From positions 89,546,680 to 89,610,679 of the forward strand of contig CM043962.1 in assembly GCA_014529385.2 (NCBI GenBank): a stretch of 64,000 bases of DNA, in the 5' to 3' direction. This stretch comes from Adiantum capillus-veneris (taxonomy: Eukaryota > Streptophyta > Polypodiopsida > Polypodiales > Pteridaceae). Positions 1-11,515 of this stretch are shown here, in pieces. The notes under the pieces are model-generated. The model made no database searches. It was not told the DNA's origin and saw nothing but the letters and a program-made list of their open reading frames with translations. The translations under genes and the position numbers were made by a program. Position 1 is the stretch's first letter; the number at the start of each line of letters is the position of its first letter.

Positions 1-30
1 TTTGGCACCTCTCAAACCCTCTTGTCAGCG

Positions 31-3000
31 ATGGCTTCTTCTTCAGAAAAGGAGGAGTATTTCATTCGGAAGTTCGATGGCAGCAACTTCACCATGTGGA
101 AAGAGCGCATGAAAGATGTTCTGATTAACAAAGGCCTCTCAGAACCGTTGAAAGAGCGCGCAGAGGATGATGATTATACACAAGCTCAATGGGAGCTTTT
201 GGATGCAAAAGCCATGGCTACGATACGTCTACATCTAGCCAAGTCAGTCTTCTTCACTATCATAGGGAAGAAAACAACCAAGGAACTATGGGATAGCTTA
301 TGTTCAGCATGGGAGAGCAAAAGTGCATCCAACAAAGTTTTTCTCATGAAAAAGCTTATGAAGCTCAACATGAAAGAAGGTAGCACAGTTTCCGGTCACT
401 TAAATGAGTTCAACTCCTTGTTCAGTCAACTGACATCTCAGGGCTTTAAGGAGTTGGACGATGAACTCAAGTCTATCTTCTTGTTATGCTCTCTACCCAG
501 TTCATGGGATATCTTTTGCACAGCCATTAGCAATTCAGCTCCGAATGGTAAGTTAGAGTTCAATGCTGTCACAGATGCGTTGCTCACTGAAGAGATTCGT
601 CGTAAATCTCTCGATGGTGCTAGTCATGGAGATGCATATATGGCTGGCAGTTCAACAAAAGCAAGAGGCCGTGACAGAAACAAATACAAAAGCAAAAGTA
701 GAGATCGAAATCCTCGTAGTCCTAGCAGACACAGGAACCAAAGTAGAGACCGCAATGCCAAAAATGTCGAGTGTTACTATTGCCACAAGAAGGGTCATTA
801 CAAAAAGGATTGTCGCAGTTTCCTAAGAGATCAGAAAAACATGCAAAAGGATAATTCTGGCAAAGGCAAAAGTACAGTAAAGATTGAGGAGCTCAATATT
901 GTTGAGTCTCCCATACCTACCACTGCAGTAGAGGATGCTCCTCCTCCAGTGATGCTCATTATGCCCACAGAGATTCATCCCGAGGTGACAGCAAATGCCT
1001 CAAATGTTCTCATTTTCACTCCAGATCTCACTCCAGATGCTTTGGTTACACAGGATGAGGGTTATCCACAGAATTGGATCCTTGATTCTGGTGCAAGTTT
1101 TCATGTCACACTGCATAGAGAGTGGTTTTCCTCTTATGCATCCATGCATGGAATAGTCAAGCTTGGTGATTCCCATGAGCTTGACATTATTGGCATTGGT
1201 GATGTGAAACTTCAGATGCATAATGACACTACTTTTGTGCTGCAGAATGTCAGACATGTGCCCAAACTTACGAAAAGCTTGCTTTCTATAGGACAATTGG
1301 ATGATCTTGGCTACACTACAATTTTTGGTAATCGTTCTTGGATGATCCGCAAGAACGACCTTATCATGATGAAAGGTAATAAAAACGGATCCCTGTGCTC
1401 TTTGTTTGTTTCGAGTGTCAACGAACACTCTATCTATGTTGCCGAGCTGCCATCTCCTGAGTTGTGGCATAGCCGGCTAGGGCATATTAGCCAAAAGGGA
1501 ATGAAAACACTTCAACGATTTGGCTACTTATCTGTGTTAGATTACACGGACTTTCCAATGTGTGAGCATTGTCTATATGGCAAACAGACTAGATTGACAT
1601 CTTCGCCATTGAATAAGAAACTAGGCGAACCTCTAGACTTGGTGCACAGTGATTTGTGTGGTCCAATGCCACATAAAACTCTAGGGGGGGCAAACTACTT
1701 TCTCACGTTCATAGATGATTCTACCAAAAAGGTGTGGGTGTATCTCCTTAAGCGTAAGGAAGAAGTCTTTTCGACATTCCAACAATTCCTTGCCATGGTT
1801 GAGAACCAATCAGGAAAAAAGCTCAAAGCTTTTCGCACAGACAATGGTGGAGAATACGTCTCCACAGAGTTCAAGGATTTTTGCAATAGAAGAGGCATTC
1901 GGCGGCAGTTTACTGCTCCATACACACCTGCACAAAATGGGATAGCTTAAAGAATGAATCGTATGATTCAAGAGCGAGTTGTCTCTATGATGTCTATGGT
2001 GAAGCTTACTTCAGAGTTTTGGGGGGAAGCTATTCTGACAGCAGTGCACGTCATCAACAGGTCACCTAGTTCTCCTTTGAATTTCAAAATTCCATAGGAA
2101 TTATGGACTGGCAAAAGGCAAAGCTATGAGCATTTACGTGTATTTGGATGTGAGGCATATGCACATGTGCCCAAAGAACTTCGTCGAAAGTTAGATCCCA
2201 GATCACACAAATGCATTTTTATTGGCTATGGTGCAAACGGAGAGATGGGATATCGTCTCTGGCACCCAGAATCAAACAAAGTCATTCGTAGCTCACATAT
2301 GATTTTCAATGAATCAAAAATGCACAAGAAGCCCATCAAAGATGTTGAGTAAAGACGTGTTCGTTTTGAGGATGTAGCCTCCGAACCAACTCAGTTCAGT
2401 AGTGTTGCACCTACTCCTCAAGTGCAAGATACTACTATTGCTCCGGAGAGAGCAGAGTCCAGCAGTCAGGCACTGAGACGCTATGAGAGAGTATCACGTG
2501 CGCCCGAGCGGTTTGAGCCGGATATACACCACATTTTGGTCACTGACAGTGGAGAGCCAACCTGCTACAAAGAAGCTATACAAATGAAGGATAGTGTTAA
2601 GTGGGAGCAGGCTATGCAATCAGAATACAATTCGATTGTGGCTAATGAGACATGGGATTTGGTTGAATTACCAAAAGGAAAAAATGCTTTACCTTGCAAG
2701 TGGGTATACAAAAAGAAGTATACAAGGCTCGTCTAGTTGCCAAGGGTTTCAAGCAACAAAAAGGTGTGGATTTCGATGAGATTTCTCTCCAGTAGTCGAG
2801 ATGACTACACTTCGCACTGTGCTTGGCTTGGTTGCTATCCAGGACATGGAACTTGTCCAAATGGATGTGAACACAGCATTTCTTCACGGGGATCTAGATG
2901 AAGATGTCTACATGAAACAACCAGAGGGCTTCGTATATGAAACCCAAAACCAACCAGGACAGAATTGGTTTATAGACTTAAAAAGGCACTCTATGGCCTC

Positions 3001-4089
3001 AAGCAAGGTTCAAGGCAATGGTATCAAAAATTCGACAAATTCTTGCAGTCTCAGGGTTACATAAGAAGTCAAGAGGATCACTGCTTATACACAAAAAGAT
3101 TGAACGATGGTTCTTTAATCATCTTGATCTTGTATGTAGATGATATGCTTATTGCAGGCAAATCAATTGATGAGATCAATCAGTTGAAAAAGATGCTAAA
3201 CACTCAGTTTTCCATGAAGGATTTGGGAGATGCCAATCACTTTCTTGGTATGCACATCAAGAGAGACAGGCAACGTGGAATTCTTGAATTATCTCAAGAA
3301 AAGTACATTCACAAAGTCTTGCAACGTTTTAGTATGCAGGGGGAGAAGTCATTGAGTACCCCAATGCAAGCATACTCCAAACTTAGCAAGGAAGACTCTC
3401 CCAAGACAGTGGCTGAGAAAGAGGAAATGGCGAAAGTACCATATTCTTCAGCAGTTGGCAGTTTGATGTACGCTATGGTAGCCACAAGACCAGACATTGC
3501 ACATGCAGTGGGAGTGGTTAGTAGGTACATGGCAAACCTTGGCAAGAAGCATTGGGAAGCAGTAAAGAAAATCCTCAGATATTTGAAAGGTACAGCTAGC
3601 AAGTGTTTACGCTTCAGAAATAGTGATGCATCTATTGTAGGTTACACGGATGCGGATTATGCGGGTTGCGTGGATCGTAGAAGATCCACATCTGGCTATG
3701 TGTTCATGTTTGCTGGAGCAGCTATCTCTTGGAGATCGTGTCTCCAAGATTGCACGTCTTCATCTACCACTGAGGCAGAATATGTTGCTGCGTCTGACGC
3801 TAGCAAGGAAGCCATATGGTTGGCTCGTCTAGTGGGAGATTTGGGCATTCACGAGGTTCCAGTACTACATTGTGATAGTCAGAGTGCCATTGCTTTGGCA
3901 AAGAATCCAATGTTTCACTCAAAGTCGAAACACATAGAGGTCAGATACCATGTCATACGAGATGCATTGGCTGGCAAGCGTATCGAGCTTGTCAAGGTTC
4001 ACACTGACGACAACCCCGCAGATGCTCTCACAAAGAGCCTAGCCTCGGAGCAATTTACACATTGTATAGAACTTATGGGTGTAGGATGA
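31..4089 (+). pseudogene. Gag-pol polyprotein of copia-1, broken
   Basis: The start is chosen at ATG 31; the frame is also open upstream, and a TTG at 22 is a less likely start. In order: copia gag (UBN2-type) from about residue 10 to 200, an Arg/Ser-rich stretch, a CCHC zinc knuckle (CYYCHKKGHYKKDC, 772-813), protease DSGASFH at 1084, GAG-pre-integrase HxRLGH...CxxC at about 1470-1580, and integrase Asp codons at 1651 and 1840. The codon expected to encode the third integrase catalytic residue (Glu) is TAA at 1948-1950, 36 codons after the second Asp. Further stops occur at 2095 and 2350. Reverse transcriptase is frameshifted near 2720 (with a small deletion), 2785 and 2960, but its YVDD motif (about 3136) survives. 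RNase H (TDADYAG, EAEY, DSQSA) is intact to the stop at 4087-4089. Confidence 0.92.
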
Positions 4090-4161
4090 AGCCTCGGCAA
4101 TGCTTCATCAATTTTGTATAGACTAACTATACTAATGCCACTATTGGCCACCGTGACCTTC

Positions 4162-4171
4162 AAGTGGGAGG
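4162..4171 (+). other. Polypurine tract of copia-1
   Basis: AAGTGGGAGG lies one base before the TG of the 3' LTR, the expected site of plus-strand DNA priming. The same AAGTGGGAGG precedes the 3' LTR of copia-2. Confidence 0.85.
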
Positions 4172-4172
4172 T

Positions 4173-4377
4173 TGTTGGGGTGTAGGCCAGGTGGCCGTGG
4201 GAAACCGCCCCTGTTCATACTTTCACCTAATCAATATAGGGAGAAAAAGAGAGAGAGTTGACTCTTCTCTTCCTTCTCCACTAACCCAACACAAGCTATC
4301 TGTGTATCATCCCCTTCCCCATTCTCTTCTTCCCCTCTCTTGCACACACTCCGCACACGCGCTACACGCGCACAACA
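4173..4377 (+). repeat. 3' LTR of copia-1
   Basis: It starts TGTTGGGG directly after the polypurine tract and ends CACAACA. The length (205 bp) is close to the 190-bp LTR of the related copia-2. The sequence after it (from 4378) matches the 11536 region, which marks the LTR end: the same target sequence is present there without copia-1. Confidence 0.8.
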
Positions 4378-4871
4378 ATGTCGATGGCTAGAATCTACAA
4401 CCATGACGAGGCTAGGGGCTGAATTCTGATGGCGAGAAGTCGCTGGCTGTTCTGGACTGAAAACGCTGATGAGAGGAGGCTGAAAACACTGAGGTGCTGG
4501 CCTGCGAACACTAAGGCTGCACGTCCTTCTGCTATTGCTGCCTCTTCTACTTCTCCTAGTGCCCAAAGGGCTCCCTTTATAGGTGCCAAGTGTTGGGTCG
4601 AGCAATGTCAAATCAGTCCCCCACGGTCCAGAAGTTGAAAAGTCACTTATAAATAAAATGCAAGGCTAAAAGGTGGTTCACACGTGGCTAAGTGTACATG
4701 CTAAAATGCAGTACTGTGCAAGAGAGGGTATGCAACTATGACCGGCCTGGACATGCACCACTTGCTAGAGGCTCACAAGGGTGCAAGGCTAGGTCCTAAG
4801 CTAAGCTAAGACTGACACTAGACTGTATCAGAAGCTTGTCCACATAGCGCAATTGCAGTGCGCACGAGACA
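4378..4871 (-). repeat. Family-2 3' LTR, part beyond the copia-1 insertion
   Basis: Read on the minus strand it begins TGTCTCGTGCGC right after a polypurine tract. A TATA-like CTATAAAGG lies at about 4572-4582 on that strand. Its far end (4378-4510) matches 11536-11685. It is broken at 4378 by copia-1. Confidence 0.55.
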
Positions 4872-4883
4872 TCTCTCCCTGTT
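4872..4883 (-). other. Polypurine tract of gypsy family 2
   Basis: Minus-strand AACAGGGAGAGA abuts the LTR start TGTCTCG at 4871. Confidence 0.55.
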
Positions 4884-5501
4884 AAAGGTGAGGCACAACT
4901 GCCGAACTTTTATCTTGGATGCTTTCTGGACTTTTGATGTTGAATGCTTCTGCTGCTTATGGATGCATAAACTGATAAAAACTCCTCCAAACTTGTGGAT
5001 ACTGCAGATGTAGGTACTGTTGCGATATAAACACCGACCATACAACTTACTAGGTAGCCTTACTACAGTTGCAGAATACCAGCCTTGATGCTGACTCTGC
5101 CTTGCGAGCAAGTACTACCACTCGAATAGTCCTGTCTTGAAAACATTGCGGGTGAAGCTGAAAGGTAAGGGTGCTCGGAGATATTTCCAATGGTTCCATG
5201 TCGATGGGGGTGGATGCATGCTACATGCGAATGCGAGGGTTAGGGATCCTTTCACCAACTCCTTCCATATCCGCATAAGAGGCAAGTAGATCTTGGTACT
5301 CAAGATCTGGATTTTCGTGGATCCGATGTCGATCTTCGTTCAAAGACATGACGATGAAGACGGGAGCTAATAAGTCCGGGATCGGGACTCGAAGATTCTT
5401 TCAAGGAAAAAAAAACTGAGAGAGGTTCTTTGAGGTTCTTGGTTCTGCTTAGATTCTTGATGGTTCTTACCTTGAGTTCGCAAAGCCGAAGCGCGCACAG
5501 A
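4884..5501 (-). other. Internal remnant of gypsy family 2 (leader, no pol)
   Basis: No protein domain is recognisable. The part next to the primer-binding site (about 5350-5500) resembles the leader of gypsy-1 at about 10690-10840: both contain CGATGAAGACGGGAG, CTAATAAGTCCG and a CGGGAC...AGATTCTT-type stretch. This links the two families. The rest of gag and all of pol are absent, so this is a deletion derivative. Confidence 0.5.
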
Positions 5502-5513
5502 GCTCTGATACCA
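5502..5513 (-). other. Primer-binding site of gypsy family 2
   Basis: Minus-strand TGGTATCAGAGC is complementary to the 3' end of plant initiator tRNA-Met, the usual primer of plant LTR retrotransposons. It is one base from the LTR end at 5515. Confidence 0.8.
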
Positions 5514-5514
5514 A

Positions 5515-5998
5515 TGTCGGGTGCAACGGAAGTGTTTATGGATTTAGCTCGGATCTCATACTTCACACAAACACAAGGGACACTTTACTTCACTTGAAAG
5601 AATTGAACTAACTGAATGAAAGGGAGAAAGAAAAGAGACGACACCGAATGTCGGGTCCCAAACCCTCAAGGGCCCCCTTGCTCTGTTGCCAAAGCAAGTA
5701 CTTTCTTTATTTCTTGCGCAAATGCTGATACAATGATTGATTGCAGAGATGATGAGATGCTAATGGGTTCTCGATGCTATTGATGTTGGGTATTTCTCAT
5801 ACTAGGGTACTGCGAATACTGAAGGTACTGATGTATCTCAAGGGGTACTGCGGTTTCTAGGGTACTGAGGGGTACTGCGGGTATTACAGGGTGCTGAGGA
5901 TCCCTATGCTAAGCTAGGTAGGAGCCAAGCTAGAACGCAAGGGGTGCTAGATACTGGGGTACTGCATCGACGACAATGACGACGACGACGAGGCTACG
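5515..5998 (-). repeat. Family-2 5' LTR, first part
   Basis: It starts TGTCGGGTGCAACGG (plus-strand reading) beside the primer-binding site and runs into gypsy-1 at 5999. It contains several GGGTACTG-type short repeats at 5805-5965. The last five bases before gypsy-1 (CTACG, 5994-5998) nearly match CTATG at 11511-11515. Confidence 0.6.
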
Positions 5999-6076
5999 TG
6001 TAACAAGCTTGGACACTCCAAGCAAGAAATCAATAGCAACACACGAATAGAAACTTCAAAATCACTGAACTTTAAT

Positions 6077-6112
<36 letters not shown>

Positions 6113-6617
6113 TCGACACGGCCCGACGTAGTTCCGTGTCCAGAGGTACTGGCCCCAAAGTTTGGCACCCCTTTCGGTATTTCTTTATCATTAATTATTT
6201 CAAAGTACAACTCCTAAGGGACCTCTGCTCTCAGACTCTGCATCCACATGCTCTGCAAAGCGAGGCCCCAAGGGATGCCCAAAAACAAAACCCCAAAAGC
6301 AATCAGTTCAAAAGCACTTTCACCCAAAAGCAGCCAGCATAATTTGCAGAAATCCGTACAGCCTGCCACATGGCACCTGCAGCGCAAATCACGGAAATCC
6401 CGTACGGCCATGCCACGTCAGTATCCGTACGATCTGCCACGTCAACATGTCAACACATTTTACGAATATCCCTTTCAAGGTTCAAGCTTCTATCTTTTAG
6501 GGTTCCAAGCCCCACGGCCGATGCTTCATAAGTTCTTCAAGTTACTCCGTTTAGTTTCTCTCATCCACTTGACCATTTCTCTGCCAAATGGTCATGCCAC
6601 GTCATCACTTTGTGACA
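5999..6617 (-). repeat. LTR A (3' LTR of gypsy-1)
   Basis: TGTAACAAGCTTGG... to ...TTTGTGACA in plus reading, alignable over its length with LTRs B and C. A GA microsatellite sits at the same internal place in all three copies (6079-6112 here). It is somewhat shorter than B and C. Confidence 0.88.
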
Positions 6618-6632
6618 TACCCCCTTCTTGAA
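6618..6632 (-). other. Polypurine tract of gypsy-1
   Basis: Minus-strand CAAGAAGGGGGTA runs straight into LTR start TGTCACAAAG, which identifies LTR A as the 3' LTR. Confidence 0.8.
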
Positions 6633-7298
6633 AGAATTGTAATCGCCCTTGATTACGCCTGCAAAATCAAGCATAAGCCATAAACTATTTCAGTAGACAC
6701 TGACTCTAAGTACCGACGCACTAGACGACACAAATGCAGCACTTGTACAAAGACGATCGTCACTGAACATCAAATCACATACATATCAAATCACATAGAA
6801 TCCATCGAGATCTAGGACCATGATTCCTCATAACGTGTTTAGCAATCGCATCTAGATCCACACCGGACCACACTAATGTCGAATTAACTAATTCTTATCG
6901 CAATCATGTCCATAGAATCTCAAGACCGAAATGTTGCAGTCATTGTGTCTTTCAAACTTGCACTCAACTCAATCACACGAGTGAGCGCACATAAATCAGA
7001 TTCATTTTCGGGAATTCCCATGTCGAAGTACTTCTTTCATAAAGTCATCCAGCAGAATACTATTAGCCCATCAATATCCCTAAAATCCAAAGGAAAATCG
7101 GTGAGTTTATTCCATTTGGGTAACCTATGACAAAGGAGCGGAGTGACTCCCCTCTTGTGCAGTCCCATCTGCACCAGATTCAACCTGGCTTATCTCTGGG
7201 ATCTCTCGGAATAGTCAAAGCTAGACCGAAAGCCTCAAGGTAAAGTTCCAATATCTGAGGAGTATCTCCTAGGTCCTCCTCCTCCATCAACTTTACAT
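6633..7298 (-). other. 3' internal region of gypsy-1, no gene seen
   Basis: About 670 bp lie between the degraded integrase C-terminus and the polypurine tract. I see no conserved domain; it is probably the decayed end of pol plus 3' untranslated sequence. Confidence 0.5.
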
Positions 7299-8148
7299 TC
7301 AATGCCAAGTAGTTCTTGAATAAGAATCGCCGTTCACTTTACCTTTCTCTTTCCTTTTTTTGTGAGCCGGTATTTGTTCCAAAACGAGAATCTCCTCGCT
7401 TTCTTCTACTTCAGGTTGCTCCTCAGGCTCCCTGTCGATTGGCACCTCACCCTTGAAAGGTTTCAAGAGACGCACATGAAAAGCATTGTGAACTTCCAAG
7501 TATCTAGCAACTTCAGTTTGAAGGATACATCCTTTATCTTCTCTTGAATCTAGAAAGGGCCATAGGACCGCATTCTTAGCTTTGAAAAAAGCTGCTCCTT
7601 TTCCTTTCGTTTCCTTAGGCATGCCCTCTCAAGCCGTAAGAGCACCCAATCACCTTCCTTCAAATGCAAGTCACGTCAATGTCTATCAGCTGCTTTCTTA
7701 TGCCGTGCTTGAGACTTCTCAAGAGCCCTGCGAACCTTGACAAAAGCAGTGTTCAAATCTCTCCTATACTGATCCGCTTCGAAAATCTTATCTTGGGTCT
7801 GGGGAATTCTCTGATCTACCAGCTGATTCCCTTTTCCTTTCTTTCCTTGTGCCCTGGGATCTGTGGGTAGCTCGTTAGCTTCCCCAGTCCGTTGGACTTC
7901 AGTTTCAATCATTGAAACCCTGAGACGCACTATCATCTGATCCCCTTTCTCCAGAATCCTCTGATGAACTTGCATCTGGTTCCCTTAGTTCATCGGAACT
8001 TTCGGATGTGCTACCATCTGATTTTTTCCAAAATCTTGTGATGAGTTGTCATCCAGTTCCCCTGATTCATTCTTTCACTTGCAAACTCTTGCCCTGTTGA
8101 GGTGGATACTATGTTGTCCATCCATGGATAATTGCCAAAAGCTCCACT
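7299..8148 (-). pseudogene. Gypsy-1 integrase C-terminal part, decayed
   Basis: Minus-strand translation in mixed frames gives FEADQYRRDLNTAFVKVRR, then LKEGDWVLLRLER (the GDWVLL motif of gypsy integrase C-termini), then a YGPF...EVHNAFHVRLLKPF stretch, followed by an acidic Glu-rich tail. This is the typical end of gypsy integrase. The zinc-binding and catalytic core are missing. At about 7905-8065 two imperfect copies of a roughly 75-bp segment (GGGAACYRGATG...) lie in tandem. Frameshifts and stops show that it is dead. Confidence 0.75.
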
Positions 8149-8225
8149 GTAGCAGGCTTGGAAATTGCAAGCGAGAAATCAATAGTAACACACGAACAGA
8201 AACTTCAAAATCATTTAACTTTAAT

Positions 8226-8263
<38 letters not shown>

Positions 8264-8825
8264 TCGACACGGCTCGGTGTAGTTTCGTGCCCAGAGGTAT
8301 TGGCCCCAAAGTCTAGCGCCCCTTTCGGTATTTCTTTTATTAATCATTGTAGAGTACAACTCCCAAGGAACCTCTGCTCTTACACTCTGCGTCCAGATGA
8401 TCTGCAAAGCGAGGCCCCAAGGACTCTTATAAACGGTACATGGGATGCCCAAAAAACAAAGCCCCACAAGCAATCAGTTCAAAAGCACTTTCTGCCAAAA
8501 GCTCTAGTCCCCAAAAGCTAGCGTTGGAGATTACCAAAAGCAGCCATCGTAATTTGCGGAAATCCGTACACCTTCTAAATGGCACCTGCAACACAAATCG
8601 CGGAAATTCCGTACGCCCCTGCCACGTCAGCATCCATACAATCTGCCACGTCAGCATGTAAACGCATTTTACAAAAATCCCTTTCAAGGTTCAAGATTTT
8701 GTCTTTTAGGTTTTTAGACCCCACGGCGATGCTTCATAAGTTCTTAGAGTTAGTCCATTCAGTTTCTCTCGTCCACTTGGCCATTTCTCTGCCAGATGGA
8801 TATGCTACATCATCACTTTGTGACA
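8149..8825 (-). repeat. LTR B, internal extra LTR of gypsy-1
   Basis: It is a full-length copy (TGTAGCAGGCTTGG to TTTGTGACA, plus reading) homologous to LTRs A and C, with a CA/GA microsatellite at 8223-8263. The flanks are TCCAC and TCAAG, which do not match, so it is not a simple solo LTR. Neither a primer-binding site nor a polypurine tract adjoins it. Confidence 0.88.
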
Positions 8826-10260
8826 TCAAGACGTGAAAACATCCTGCTCTCGTAAGCTATGACATGGCCTTCTTGTATCAAGACTGCTCCTAGACTGCGA
8901 CCACAAGCATCGCAGTAAACTTCGAATGGCTTTTGCAAGTCTAGCAAGGCCAACACTAGTCATGTAGTCAACTTTTCCTTGAGAGTCTGAAAGGCTGCAA
9001 TCTCTGTCGGTCCCCAAGTAAAAGGAACCTCTTTCTGAGTCAATACATGCAAAGAAGCTACCTCTGCAAATTTTTAAATGAACCGCCGATAATATGAGCA
9101 CAAGCCCAGAAGGCTTCGAACTTCATGAACATTCTTCAAATCAGGCCAATCACGAATAGTCTCAATTTTGGTTGGGTCCATCTTTACCCCTTCTGCTGAG
9201 ACGATGTGTCCCAAGAAATTTACCTCAAACAAGAAAAAAAAAACTCATTGTTTTTTGCATTTATAACCGATTTATGCTTCCACAATGCCTGGAAAACATA
9301 CAACCGGTGGTGTTTGTCTTCTGATTCATTCTTGAAGAAGACGATAATGTCGTCAAAGAAAGTGCCCACAAACGATCGGTACTCTTTGAAAATCCTATTC
9401 ATCATGCGGTTGAATGTAGCCGAAGCATTTGTATGGCCAAATGGCATCACCAAATATTCGTACAAACTCAAAATTCGTCCTGATAGCTGTCTTGTAGACG
9501 TCTCCAGGAGCAATTTGGATCTGATGATAACCACTCTTCGGATCAATATGCAAGTAGACCCTTAAGTCTGTCGAGTTTCTCATCGATCCTCGGAATGGGG
9601 AATTTGTTCTTGTTCATTATTTCTTCATTTTGGGCTCGGCTAACTCTGTAAGGTGGCCAGTTCGATGATATACTACCGGTAATCAAATCAATCGTGTGAT
9701 CTTCATGACGTGAAGGACGCAACTTGCCTGGTAAGCCCTGAGAGAAACAGTCAACCTGAGCTTGTAGAAAATCTTGTCGTTTTTTTTTCGAGGTCTTTCA
9801 GTTTTACATCAAGTACAATCTCTTTGCCCTCCTCATTCTTCAAGATGTCCTTGCTTGCCCTATAATCGCCCATGGCACTTTTCTTGGGGAACCAAAGGGA
9901 TTCCTCGGAGGACGTTTCCAAAGGCATGATGTAAAAGTCATCGTGCCCTAAATACCCCTGACAATGCAAACGTAGTTTGCCAATGACAGGTAGGTGTAAT
10001 GGCAACATCCCGTCAAGGTTCCTCTAGAACAGCCTCGGCCCCGGTGGCCCCATTTCCTCGGGCGTAATTCCAAGTCAAGCCACCAATTCGGTTGAAATTA
10101 AGTTGGCCTTGGCTTCTCCATCAACGAAGATAAGGGCTTTCTAGTTTGGCACTTTGCCCCATGCTTTGCAAAGTTCGGTACTTTCGTTCAACTGATCAAG
10201 GTTGGTGGTCCCCACAAAATCTGGTACCAGTCTTGCTTTCGTCTTTCCTTTTCTTCCGCG
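8826..10260 (-). pseudogene. Gypsy-1 protease, reverse transcriptase and start of RNase H, decayed
   Basis: The protease region (about 9870-10150) shows FVDGEAKANLISTELV where an active retropepsin has a DSGA/DTGA motif, followed by HCQGYLGHDDFYIMPL. Reverse transcriptase shows [47 protein letters not shown] and the catalytic FFDDIIVFF (about 9320). N-terminal reverse transcriptase is partly deleted: PPYRVSRAQNEEIM runs directly into NKNKFPIPR. The connection and RNase H start (GHIVSAEGVKMDP, SYYRRFI, EGHVIAYESR) end abruptly at LTR B. Several frame changes are present. Confidence 0.85.
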
Positions 10261-10842
10261 CTTGGCTACTGCTCTGTAACTCTCTGGCTTATCTTCTCGT
10301 GGTCTTCTGATTCATCTTCTTTTCAAGAGTTCATACCATGTCTTGTGCAAGTACAAGTTCCGCTTTTTTTTTTCCACTCGTCTGTCCTGTCAACCGCTCT
10401 TCAATCGGGTAACTCTCATCAATCGGGTAACTCTTTAGGTATTTCGCAAATCTCGGGTCTCTGGAGTACTTGGTCAATCTTTTCACACATGTATCAACCT
10501 GCAGTTGACGTTTGTACTCCACTCTGACAAACTATTCCGCCAAGAACCTGTTCAAATCTTCATTCTTTTCTTCAGTTGCTGCGCCGGATTTCAACTTTTC
10601 TTTGCCAGCCCACCGAGAGGTGTTATCTCTGTCAAATTTTCCGTGAAAACCCATGTGTAATCTGGCGTTCTTTATAGCTTATGCCATGTTAGACAGAGCG
10701 ATGAAGACGGGAGCGCACCCGATGCGCGATGAAGTAAGGGTGGGAGTGGCTAATAAGTCCGAGGTCGGGACACGCAGATACTTCGAATAAAACCTGTGCT
10801 GCAAAAAGGATCAGATCCTCCATAGAAGAAGAATCTTTCTCA
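10261..10842 (-). other. Gypsy-1 gag/leader region
   Basis: This lies between the protease and the primer-binding site, where gag is expected. A minus-strand stretch at 10331-10522 (MEYKRQLQVDTC...) is open, with a short internal duplication (YPIDESYPIEE), but I cannot recognise a gag domain. The part nearest the primer-binding site resembles the family-2 leader. Confidence 0.5.
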
Positions 10843-10854
10843 GCTCTGATACCA
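10843..10854 (-). other. Primer-binding site of gypsy-1
   Basis: Minus-strand TGGTATCAGAGC, complementary to initiator tRNA-Met, sits one base from LTR C and identifies C as the 5' LTR. Confidence 0.88.
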
Positions 10855-10855
10855 C

Positions 10856-10931
10856 TATAACAGGCTTGGTCACTCCAAGCGAGAAATCATTATCAACACA
10901 CGAATAGAAACTTCAAAATCATTGAACTTTA

Positions 10932-10980
<49 letters not shown>

Positions 10981-11510
10981 ACACGGCCAGGCGTAGTTCC
11001 GTGCCCAGAGGTATTGGCCCCAAAGTCTTGCTTCTCTTTCGGTATTTCTTTATCATTAATCATTGCAAAGTACAACTCCCAAGGGACCTCTGCAACCTAT
11101 GCTCTCAAACTCTGTGTCCACATGCTCTGTAGAGCGAGGCCCCAAGGGCTCTTATAAACAGTACATGGGATGCCCAAAAACAGAGCCCCAAAAGCAATCA
11201 CTTCAAAAGCATTTTCACCCTAAAGCTAGCATTGGAGATTCCCAAAAGCAGCCAACATAATTTGCGGAAATCCGTATGGCTTGCCACATGGCACCTACAG
11301 CGCAAATCGCGGAAATTCCGTACGGCCCTGCCACATCAACATGTCAACGCAGTTTACAAAAATCCCTTTCAAAGTTCAAGCTTCCGTCTTTTAGGGTTTC
11401 GGGCCCAACGGCCATGCTTCATAAGTTCTTCAAGTTAGTCCATTCAGTTTCTCTCGTCCACTTGGCCATTTCTCTTCCAGATGGTCATGCCACATCATCA
11501 CTTTGTGACA
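10856..11510 (-). repeat. LTR C (5' LTR of gypsy-1)
   Basis: It is homologous to LTRs A and B throughout, with a GA microsatellite at about 10937-10976. The terminal TG (plus reading) is mutated to TA at 10856-10857. The outer end is followed by CTATG. Confidence 0.88.
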
Positions 11511-11515
11511 CTATG

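Larger units (their letters stand above)
1..4377 (+). mobile_element. Copia-1: Ty1/copia LTR retrotransposon, 5' end outside the window
   Basis: The gene order gag, protease, integrase, reverse transcriptase, RNase H is the copia order. The window begins just before the gag start codon, so the 5' LTR and primer-binding site are not visible. The 3' end is clear: an RNase H stop at about 4089, a purine-rich tract at 4162-4171 and a TG...CA LTR of 205 bp. The LTR start resembles that of copia-2 (both begin TGTTGGGGTRTAGGC), so the two are probably related lineages. The element is dead as an autonomous unit (several stops and frameshifts). The bases after the LTR (ATGTC, 4378-4382) are a candidate target-site duplication; its partner lies left of the window. 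Confidence 0.93.
5999..11510 (-). mobile_element. Gypsy-1: Ty3/gypsy element with three LTRs
   Basis: On the minus strand the order is LTR C (10856-11510), primer-binding site, leader/gag, protease, reverse transcriptase, start of RNase H, LTR B (8149-8825), integrase C-terminal part, 3' region, polypurine tract, LTR A (5999-6617). The outer LTRs are flanked by CTACG and CTATG, a 4-of-5 match to a 5-bp target duplication, so the whole is best read as one insertion. LTR B replaces the RNase H end and integrase core and has neither primer-binding site nor polypurine tract next to it. PR-RT-RH-IN is the gypsy order. Confidence 0.85.

Noticed and set aside
22-30. Copia-1 gag start at TTG 22
   Set aside because: ATG 31 gives a usual copia gag start (MASSSEKEE); TTG starts are not expected in a plant nuclear element.
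8149-8825. LTR B as an ordinary solo LTR
   Set aside because: The 5-bp flanks TCCAC and TCAAG do not match, and adjacent pol sequence is missing.
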